Shown here piece by piece: positions 56,920 through 64,000 of a stretch of DNA of 64,000 nt. The DNA comes from Pseudomonas putida (GTDB taxonomy: Bacteria > Pseudomonadota > Gammaproteobacteria > Pseudomonadales > Pseudomonadaceae). A model generated the notes under the pieces. That model was not told the origin of the DNA. It did not search any database and saw only the letters and a program-made list of their open reading frames with translations. The DNA lies in assembly GCF_002906855.1 (NCBI RefSeq), contig NZ_MINI01000038.1:1302001-1366000 (forward strand). The letters are read 5' to 3'. Position 1 is the first letter of the stretch. Every line of letters starts with the position of its first letter. Made by a program: the position numbers and the translations under genes.

Positions 56920-58419
56920 TTACGCCTCGTGATCTTCCCAGTCACGGGTGCGGTCGACGGCCTTCTTCCAGCCGGCATAGAGCTTCTCTTTTTGCGCCTC
57001 ATCCAGCTGTGGGCTGAACTCGCGCTCGATGATTGCCTTGTCGCGCAGCTCTTCCAGGCCGCTCCAGAAGCCACAGGCCAGGCCTGCCAGGTATGCGGCG
57101 CCGAGGGCGGTGGTCTCGCGCATTTTCGGGCGCTCAACGCAGGTGCCGAGGATGTCGGCCTGGAACTGCATGAGGAAGTTGTTGGCCACCGCACCGCCGT
57201 CAACGCGCAGCTCCGACAGACGTTCGCCGCAGTCCTGCTGCATGGCGTCGAGCACGTCGCGGGTCTGGTAGGCGATCGATTCCAGCGCGGCGCGAATGAT
57301 GTGATCGACCTTCACGCCACGGGTCAGGCCGAACAGCGCGCCACGGGCATATGGGTCCCAGTACGGTGCCCCCAGGCCGGTGAAGGCGGGCACCAGGTAC
57401 ACGCCGTTGCTGTCCTTGACCTTGCTGGCGAAGTACTCCGTATCCAGCGCATCGTTGACGATTTTCAGCTCGTCACGCAGCCACTGCACGGTGGAGCCAC
57501 CGTTGAAGACCGCGCCTTCCAGGGCATAGGCCACCTCGCCGCGCGGGCCGCAGGCAATGGTGGTGAGCAGGCCGTGGGAGGAGTTCACTGCCTTGTCGCC
57601 GGTATTCATCAGCAGGAAGCAGCCGGTGCCATAGGTATTCTTGGCCTGGCCCGGTTCCACGCACATCTGGCCGAACAGCGCCGACTGCTGGTCGCCGGCG
57701 ATACCGGCGATGGCGATGCCGCTCTTGGTATGGCCGTACACTTCCGATGACGAGCGCACTTCAGGCAGCATCTGCCGCGGGATGCCGAGGATTTCCAGCA
57801 GTTTGTCGTCCCACTGCAGGCTGTGGATGTTGAACATAAGCGTGCGCGAGGCGTTGGTGTAGTCGGTGACATGCACCTTGCCGCCGGAGAACTTCCAGAT
57901 CAGCCAGGTATCGATGGTGCCGAACAGCAGCTCGCCGCGCTCGGCGCGTTCGCGGGCACCTTCGACATTGTCGAGGATCCACTTCAGCTTGGTGCCGGAG
58001 AAGTACGGGTCGGTGACCAGGCCGGTGGCTTCGCGGATGTAGTCTTCATGGCCATCACGCTTGAGCTGGGCACAGATCTCGGTGCTGCGGCGGCACTGCC
58101 AGACGATGGCGTTGTACACCGGGCGGCCGGTTTCCTTGTCCCACACCACGGTGGTTTCACGCTGGTTGGTGATGCCCAGTGCGGCAACCTGGGCATGGCT
58201 GATACCGGCCTGGGCCAGGGCCTCGACCATGGTCGCGCTCTGGGTGGCGAAGATCTCCATCGGGTCATGCTCGACCCAGCCAGCTTGCGGGTAGTGTTGG
58301 GCGAACTCGCGCTGCGAGGTGCCGACCACATTGGCATCGCGGTCGAAGATGATCGCCCGCGAGCTGGTGGTGCCCTGGTCCAGGGCGATGATGTAGTTCT
58401 TATCCTGGGTGTCTGTCAT
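56920..58419 (-). CDS. glpK: Glycerol kinase GlpK
   Basis: This 499-residue FGGY kinase phosphorylates glycerol to glycerol 3-phosphate. The phosphate loop is ALDQGTTSSRAIIFD near residue 12. Substrate-side motifs include GITNQRETTVVWDKETG (in part), YGTGCFLLMNTG and the ATP-site segment LRVDGGAVANNFLMQFQAD. It follows glpF by 41 bases in the same operon, so uptake and trapping of glycerol are co-expressed. Confidence 0.96.
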   Translation of the reverse strand: MTDTQDKNYIIALDQGTTSSRAIIFDRDANVVGTSQREFAQHYPQAGWVEHDPMEIFATQSATMVEALAQAGISHAQVAALGITNQRETTVVWDKETGRPVYNAIVWQCRRSTEICAQLKRDGHEDYIREATGLVTDPYFSGTKLKWILDNVEGARERAERGELLFGTIDTWLIWKFSGGKVHVTDYTNASRTLMFNIHSLQWDDKLLEILGIPRQMLPEVRSSSEVYGHTKSGIAIAGIAGDQQSALFGQMCVEPGQAKNTYGTGCFLLMNTGDKAVNSSHGLLTTIACGPRGEVAYALEGAVFNGGSTVQWLRDELKIVNDALDTEYFASKVKDSNGVYLVPAFTGLGAPYWDPYARGALFGLTRGVKVDHIIRAALESIAYQTRDVLDAMQQDCGERLSELRVDGGAVANNFLMQFQADILGTCVERPKMRETTALGAAYLAGLACGFWSGLEELRDKAIIEREFSPQLDEAQKEKLYAGWKKAVDRTRDWEDHEA

Positions 58420-58460
58420 GGTCGTAGGCCTTGCATAAAGAGGAGTTCAGGGCGTCAGCA

Positions 58461-59312
58461 TCAGCTGGCTTGGGTATCGCCCTGGCGATTGTCGGTTTTC
58501 TCGGCGCTTGTGTTTTGCGCCGTCGGCAGGTTGCGGCCGATCAGGCCGCGATAGGTCGCAGCCCCCAGGCAAGCGCCGAGGATCGGTGCGAACATCGGAA
58601 CCAGGAAATACGGAATATCCCGACCGCCAGTGAAGGCGATTTCGCCCCAGCCAGCCAGGAAGGTCATCAATTTGGGGCCGAAATCGCGGGCCGGGTTCAT
58701 CGCAAAACCGGTCAGCGGGCCCATGGCACTGCCAATCACGGCGATCAACAGGCCAATCAGCAGCGGGGCCATGGCGCCGCGCGGCAGGCCGTTGTTGTCA
58801 TCGGTCAGGGCCATGATCACGGCCATCAGGATCGCGGTGATCACCACTTCGACCAGGAACGCCTGGCCAGTGGACAGCGACGGGTGCGGATACGTCGAGA
58901 ATACCGAGGCCAGTTCCAGGCTTTCGGTGCTGCCACGCAGCATGGCGTGGGCCTGTTCGAAATCGAAGAACAGGTTGCTGTAGAGCGTGTAAACGAGTGC
59001 GGCGCCACAAAATGCACCGCAGACCTGGGCGAGTGCATAGAACGGCAGCTTGCGCTTGTCGAAGCCGGCGAACAGGGTGAGCGCGATGCTCACGGCCGGG
59101 TTCAGGTGCGCGCCGGAAATGCCAGCGGTGAGGTAGATCGCCATGCTGACGCCGACACCCCAGATGATGCTGATTTCCCAGAGGCCGAAGCTGGCGCCAG
59201 CGACCTTTAGCGCGGCAACGCAACCGGTGCCGAAGAAAATCAGCAAGGCGGTGCCGAGAAACTCGGCCAGGCATTGGCTGGACAGTGTGGGTTCGCGTAG
59301 AGCAGTCGTCAT
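58461..59312 (-). CDS. glpF: Glycerol facilitator GlpF (aquaglyceroporin)
   Basis: This 283-residue inner-membrane channel has six membrane helices. The two half-helix motifs are HLNPAVSIAL and FAMNPARDFGP, each with NPA, the second followed by Arg-Asp as in glycerol channels. The C-terminus is longer and polar (RNLPTAQNTSAEKTDNR in part). The start at 59312 (MTTALREPTLSSQ) is preceded by GAGG. It is the first gene of glpFK. Confidence 0.95.
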   Translation of the reverse strand: MTTALREPTLSSQCLAEFLGTALLIFFGTGCVAALKVAGASFGLWEISIIWGVGVSMAIYLTAGISGAHLNPAVSIALTLFAGFDKRKLPFYALAQVCGAFCGAALVYTLYSNLFFDFEQAHAMLRGSTESLELASVFSTYPHPSLSTGQAFLVEVVITAILMAVIMALTDDNNGLPRGAMAPLLIGLLIAVIGSAMGPLTGFAMNPARDFGPKLMTFLAGWGEIAFTGGRDIPYFLVPMFAPILGACLGAATYRGLIGRNLPTAQNTSAEKTDNRQGDTQAS

Positions 59313-59323
59313 GTATGACCTCG

Positions 59324-59335
59324 TTGTTTTTGTTG
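59324..59335 (-). promoter_or_regulatory. Crc/Hfq-type CA motif in the glpF leader
   Basis: The minus-strand leader reads CAACAAAAACAA directly before the GAGG ribosome site of glpF. It contains overlapping AAnAAnAA matches. It suggests repression of glycerol uptake when preferred carbon sources are present. Inferred from sequence only. Confidence 0.5.
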
Positions 59336-59424
59336 TGAGGCGCGAAGCGCTCGACAGCAAAGCCTGGTGTCTATCCCCATTGACCCCAGGCGGGTGTTAA
59401 GAAGCGCACCTAAAAAGGGCACCA

Positions 59425-59459
59425 TTTATTCAGAAACGAAAAAATATAGACAAGAAACG
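59425..59459 (-). promoter_or_regulatory. Candidate sigma-70 promoter and repeat operator of glpF
   Basis: On the minus strand TTGTCT (59448-59453), a 17-base spacer and AATAAA (59425-59430) fit a -35/-10 pair moderately. The heptamer AGAAACG (plus strand) occurs at 59432-59438 and 59453-59459, 21 bases apart, over the same region. It may be the GlpR site. Confidence 0.45.
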
Positions 59460-59614
59460 CTGATGTCAAAGGTCGAAAGTGAACGGGTAGTCACGTTTTG
59501 GTCGCCTGTTTCAAAGGCTGATGCCCGTCGTAGAGGGCTGCGTCAGCCATTGGCTGGCTGGGATGGAGGAATTGCCCTAAAGTAGCCGCGACCTGTCCCA
59601 GACCGGAGCACTGC

Positions 59615-60085
59615 ATGACCCCCGCACTCGACCTGTTGAAAAGAGCCCGCGCTGAACATCGCGTGCATAGTTATGAACATGACCCCAAGTCGGCGTCATA
59701 TGGGCTTGAGGCAGCGGAAAAACTCGGCCTCGAGCCACAGCAGGTGTTCAAGACCTTGCTGGCGAGCAGCGAGAAGGGCGAGTTGCTGGTGGCGGTGGTG
59801 CCGGTAGTAGGGACGCTGGACCTCAAGGCGCTGGCCCATGCGGCAGGCGTGAAGAAGTGCGAAATGGCCGACCCGGCAGCGGCTCAGCGGGCGACGGGCT
59901 ATCTGGTGGGTGGGATCAGCCCTTTGGGGCAGAAGAAGCGCCTGCGCACCTTCATTGATGATTCTGCGCAGAATTTTGCAACCATCCATGTCAGCGCTGG
60001 ACGGCGGGGGCTGGAGGTCGAGTTGGCGGCGACGGTGCTGGCCGAGCATACCCAGGGCAAATTTGCCGGGATTGGTAGAGGTTGA
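59615..60085 (+). CDS. ybaK: Cys-tRNA(Pro)/Cys-tRNA(Cys) deacylase YbaK (EbsC)
   Basis: This 156-residue editing-domain protein hydrolyses Cys mischarged on tRNA-Pro. It covers the YbaK fold throughout: AEHRVHSYEHDPKSASYGLEAA (in part), QVFKTLLAS with the catalytic-site Lys, VPVVGTLDLKALAHAAG, and the GISPLGQKKRL loop. It is a single plus-strand gene, followed by an 8-bp hairpin (60093-60111). Confidence 0.93.
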   Translation: MTPALDLLKRARAEHRVHSYEHDPKSASYGLEAAEKLGLEPQQVFKTLLASSEKGELLVAVVPVVGTLDLKALAHAAGVKKCEMADPAAAQRATGYLVGGISPLGQKKRLRTFIDDSAQNFATIHVSAGRRGLEVELAATVLAEHTQGKFAGIGRG

Positions 60086-60092
60086 GATTGCC

Positions 60093-60111
60093 GGGGCTGC
60101 AAAGCAGCCCC
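60093..60111. terminator. Hairpin between convergent ybaK and ABC ATPase genes
   Basis: GGGGCTGC (60093-60100) and GCAGCCCC (60104-60111) form a perfect 8-bp stem with an AAA loop. There is no T-run on the plus strand. It lies in the 37-base gap between two convergent genes. Confidence 0.6.
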
Positions 60112-60122
60112 AAAATCTTGAA

Positions 60123-61228
<1,106 letters not shown>

Positions 61229-61232
<4 letters not shown>

Positions 61233-62149
61233 GCGTGGTGGTAAGCCGGTTCAACAAGGAATTCGAGAAGGGCCTTCTGTGCATGCAAGCGGTTTTCAGC
61301 CTGGTCCCAAGCGACCGAACGAGGGTCGTCGAGCAGGTCATGGCTGATTTCCTCGCCCCGGTGGGCGGGCAGGCAGTGCATGAACAGGGCGTCGGGTGCC
61401 GCCAGGTCGAGCAGTGCGCGGGTGACCTGGTAAGGCGCGAAATGCGCAAGGCGCCGTGCAGTTTCCTCTTCCTGACCCATGGAAGTCCAGACATCCGTGG
61501 TCACCAGGTGTGCGCCACGCACAGCTTCCTGCGGATCGCGGATGATCTGCACGTGATCGCCACCCAGAGCCATGAAGCGTGGATCGGGCTCATAGCCTTC
61601 CGGGCAGGCGATGCGCAGTTGGAAGTCGAACTGCTTGGCCGCTTCGATGTACGAGTTGCACATGTTGAAGCCGTCGCCGATCCAGGCCACGGTCTTGCCC
61701 TGGATCGAGCCGCGGTGCTCGAGGAAGGTCTGCATGTCTGCCAGCAACTGGCAAGGGTGCGATTCGTCGGACAGGGCGTTGATCACCGGCACGCGGGATT
61801 TGGCGGCAAATTCGGTCAGGGTGCTATGGGCGTGGGTACGGATCATCACTACGTCGAGCATGCTCGACAGCACGATGGCGCTGTCACCGATCGGCTCGCC
61901 GCGGCCCAGCTGGGTGTCCCGAGGCGAGAGGAAGATTGCCTGGCCACCGAGCTGGATCATGCCGGCTTCGAACGACACACGGGTACGGGTCGAGGACTTC
62001 TCGAAGATCATGCCCAGCACGCGGTTCTTCAGGGGCTCGAACAGCACGCCGCGCTTGCGCAGGTCCTTCAGCTCGATGCCTCGGCGGATCACACCGAGCA
62101 ATTCGTCGGTGGTGAAATCCAGCAGGGAGAGAAAGTGCCTAGCGCTCAT
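61229..62149 (-). CDS. argF: Anabolic ornithine carbamoyltransferase ArgF
   Basis: This 306-residue enzyme makes citrulline from ornithine and carbamoyl phosphate in arginine synthesis. The carbamoyl-phosphate site is SSTRTRVSFE (about residue 50); the HPCQ motif is in SDESHPCQLLAD, and the ornithine/catalytic Cys loop is FMHCLPAHRG. The length and start (MSARHFLSLLDFTTDEL) are typical of the anabolic enzyme. It overlaps the ABC ATPase start by four bases. Confidence 0.96.
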
Positions 62150-62532
62150 GATTGACTACCTTATCTGCAACGGTATGCAGGTCGACCGTATGGTTTTTTT
62201 TGACAACGGGAGTGACCTGCGGCGTAAGCCGCACGGGGCGGACGAAATGGGGGAAGGCGCAATACTATAATTAAATGTCGCCTGAAACCAAGAGGGGAAA
62301 CAGCAGCTCGTTCTTAAGATGTTGCAAAGGGTGTCGTATCCCTTGCGCCCGTGCTGTTTTTTATTTGCTACAGAAGGTTGTACACGGCTTGCTGGCAATT
62401 TGGCAAATGGCTGTCGCGAATCGTGCGCCTGATGTCGCGGGATTCACGGCGCGAAGCGCGCTGGCAGCCGCTAGGGCTGCGGCGCATAGTCATTGCTCGA
62501 CGACTCCTTACGACAACGAGGCAGAGGCAGCC
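62150..62532. other. Non-coding region between argF and the oxidoreductase gene
   Basis: These 383 bases hold the divergent promoters. Short frames here (for example 61 codons at 62351-62536) show no family features. A -10-like TATAGT for argF is listed separately. AAGGG and CCCTT near 62324-62344 form a weak inverted repeat on the oxidoreductase side. Nothing else was recognised. Confidence 0.6.
62263..62290 (-). promoter_or_regulatory. Candidate sigma-70 promoter of argF
   Basis: On the minus strand TTGGTT (62285-62290), a 16-base spacer and TATAGT (62263-62268) form a plausible promoter about 115 bases before the argF start. The -10 is good (five of six), the -35 weak. Confidence 0.4.
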
Positions 62533-64000
62533 ATGACCAAGACCCTGCATCACCGTGCCTGTCACCTGTGCGAAGCGATCTGCGGCTTGAACATAGAAGT
62601 CAGCCACGAAGACGACGGGCGGGCGCTGATCAGCTCGATCAAGGGCGACCCTGATGACCCTTTCAGTCGGGGTCATATTTGCCCCAAGGCGGTGGCCCTG
62701 CAGGACATCCAGAACGACCCGGACCGCCTGCGCCAGCCCCACCGTCGGGTAGGGCGCGAGTGGCAACCGATCGGCTGGGACGAGGCTTTTGCCTTGGCTG
62801 CCGAAAAGCTGTGGGCAGTTCAGCAGGCCTACGGGCGCAATGCCGTGGCGGTCTATCAAGGCAACCCCAGCGTCCACAACTATGGGCTGATGACCCACAG
62901 CAATTACTTCCTCGGCCTGCTCAAGACCCGAAACCGCTTCTCCGCCACCTCGGTCGACCAGTTGCCGCAGCACCTGACCAGCCACTTGATGTACGGCCAC
63001 GGCCTGCTGTTGCCGATTCCGGATATCGACCACACCGACTTCATGCTCATCCTCGGCGGCAATCCGCTGGCCTCCAATGGCAGCATCATGACCGTACCCG
63101 ACGTGGAAAAGCGCTTGAAAGCCCTGCGCGGGCGAGGAGGGCGCCTGGTGGTGGTCGATCCCCGGCGCAGCGAAACCGCCGCCATGGCCGACGGCCATCT
63201 GTTCATCCGGCCCGGTGGCGATGCAGCGTTGTTGTGTGGCCTGCTCAACACCCTGTTCGATGAACACCTCGCGCGAGGTTCGCATTTGCCGGTCAGCGGC
63301 CTGCAGCACATTCGCGAAGCGATCCTGCCGTTCAGCGCAGAGGCGATGAGTGCACACTGCGGCGTTGCCGCCACCCAGATACGCCAGCTGGCGCGGGATT
63401 TCGCTGCTGCAGACAAGGCAGTCTGCTATGGGCGCATGGGCGTTTCGACCCAGACGTTCGGCACGCTGTGTCACTGGCTGGTGCAACTGATCAACCTGGT
63501 GACCGGCAACCTTGATCGAGAGGGTGGGGCGCTGTGTACCGAGCCTGCGGTCGATCTGGTGGCGACCACGTCAGGTGGCCATTTCAATGCCTGGCAGAGC
63601 CGGGTTTCGGGCTTGCCGGAGTACGCTGGCGAACTGCCGGTGGCGGCCCTGGCCGAGGAGATGCTGACCCCGGGAGAGGGCCAGGTGCGCGCCCTGGTGA
63701 CGGTTGCCGGCAATCCGGTGCTGTCCACGCCCAATGGTCGGCAGCTGGATGCGGCCCTGGACGGGCTGGAGTTCATGCTCAGCATCGACCTCTATATCAA
63801 TGAAACCACCCGCCACGCCGACCTGATCCTGCCTTCGACTTCGGCGCTGGAGAACGACCATTACGACAGCACTTTCAACCTGCTGGCCGTACGCAATGTG
63901 ACCCGTTTCAATCGTGCCATCCTGGCCAAGCCCGAGGGCGCCCTGCACGACTGGGAGATTTTCGTCGGCCTCGCGCAGGCGCTCGCCAAGCGTGCCGAGC
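62533..64000 (+). CDS. Molybdopterin oxidoreductase (DMSO reductase/formate dehydrogenase superfamily), partial
   Basis: The first 489 codons of this gene are present; it runs off the window. The N-terminal 4Fe-4S site is ACHLCEAICGLNIEV (CxxCxxxC) with the fourth Cys in GHICPKA, near residue 50. The molybdopterin-binding segments include YQGNPSVHNYG, LILGGNPLASNGS, VVDPRRSETA and LPSTSALEND. It would be a soluble redox enzyme of the assimilatory nitrate reductase/formate dehydrogenase-like group, with no signal peptide. The substrate cannot be told. The ATG at 62533 has GAGGCAG upstream. Confidence 0.88.
   Translation, partial: MTKTLHHRACHLCEAICGLNIEVSHEDDGRALISSIKGDPDDPFSRGHICPKAVALQDIQNDPDRLRQPHRRVGREWQPIGWDEAFALAAEKLWAVQQAYGRNAVAVYQGNPSVHNYGLMTHSNYFLGLLKTRNRFSATSVDQLPQHLTSHLMYGHGLLLPIPDIDHTDFMLILGGNPLASNGSIMTVPDVEKRLKALRGRGGRLVVVDPRRSETAAMADGHLFIRPGGDAALLCGLLNTLFDEHLARGSHLPVSGLQHIREAILPFSAEAMSAHCGVAATQIRQLARDFAAADKAVCYGRMGVSTQTFGTLCHWLVQLINLVTGNLDREGGALCTEPAVDLVATTSGGHFNAWQSRVSGLPEYAGELPVAALAEEMLTPGEGQVRALVTVAGNPVLSTPNGRQLDAALDGLEFMLSIDLYINETTRHADLILPSTSALENDHYDSTFNLLAVRNVTRFNRAILAKPEGALHDWEIFVGLAQALAKRAE

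Larger units (their letters stand above)
59313..59614. other. Regulatory region between glpF and ybaK
   Basis: These 302 bases hold no convincing gene. They contain a CA motif in the glpF leader (59324-59335), a sigma-70-like promoter for glpF, and paired AGAAACG repeats. The right part must hold the ybaK promoter, not identified. Confidence 0.6.

Noticed and set aside
62351..62536. 61-codon plus-strand frame before the oxidoreductase gene
   Set aside because: No ribosome site or recognisable motif; it overlaps the start of the oxidoreductase.

Overview
The window is a chromosomal segment of a Pseudomonas of the P. putida group. The evidence is the protein sequences, the gene order (algU-mucA-mucB-mucD-lepA-lepB-rnc-era-recO-pdxJ; gcd-oprB; aauRS-aatPMQJ; glpFKRD) and the P. 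putida-type REP palindromes that begin with tgtaccggcc and carry gtaggagcgggc. No rRNA, tRNA, phage, IS element, integrase or CRISPR array was seen. Most of the window is core genome with dense coding and short gaps.

Layout. 1-10255 (+): envelope-stress sigma factor AlgU with its regulators MucA, MucB and MucD (mucC is absent), then translation factor LepA, signal peptidase, RNase III, Era, RecO and PdxJ. 10366-12864: a metal-type two-component system (minus) divergent from a small secreted PtrA-like protein. 12935-15113 (-): CmoB/CmoA tRNA wobble-base modification and a chagasin-type protease inhibitor. 15222-21276 (-): Lon-2 protease, membrane glucose dehydrogenase Gcd and porin OprB. 21499-25982: a probable zinc TonB receptor, two small genes, and a siderophore-reductase/PadR pair. 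26069-34662: a large divergent penicillin-binding protein, an amino acid permease, a DUF417 membrane protein and a GtrA/GtrB/GT39 surface-glycosylation cassette. 34668-43286: glutamate-synthase-like protein, Lhr helicase, Nudix hydrolase, MetR-like regulator and a secreted hydrolase. 43340-49852 (-): AauR/AauS and the AatPMQJ acidic amino acid ABC transporter. 50179-54345 (+): a 1388-residue NEL-type E3 ubiquitin-ligase effector-like protein. 54350-59312 (-): the glycerol regulon glpF-glpK-glpR-glpD. 59615-64000: YbaK, an orphan Fbp-type ATPase, ArgF, and the start of a molybdopterin oxidoreductase cut by the window edge.

The most notable observation is at about 17520-17535. The 3' end of gcd runs straight into the body of lon-2. 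Gcd lacks its usual last residues and reads out of frame for about 220 codons into lon-2, while Lon-2 lacks its usual N-terminal extension, its promoter and its leader, and can only start inside gcd. This looks like a small deletion that fused the two genes, or an assembly error at that point. The second is the NEL E3-ligase-like protein, a family known from host-targeted effectors, with no secretion genes next to it.

Regulatory sites read by eye: two AlgU-type promoters before algU; a Zur-like box before the zinc receptor; a sigma-54 promoter and two TTCGG-N4-CCGAA AauR-type boxes before aatJ; a GlpR-type palindrome before glpD; paired GATATATC sites before the PadR gene; and A-rich CA motifs of the Crc/Hfq type before the permease gene, aatJ and glpF. 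These sites link the carbon and nitrogen uptake genes (glucose, glycerol, acidic amino acids) to catabolite control. All functional assignments rest on sequence recognition and memory of the families; no search was run.
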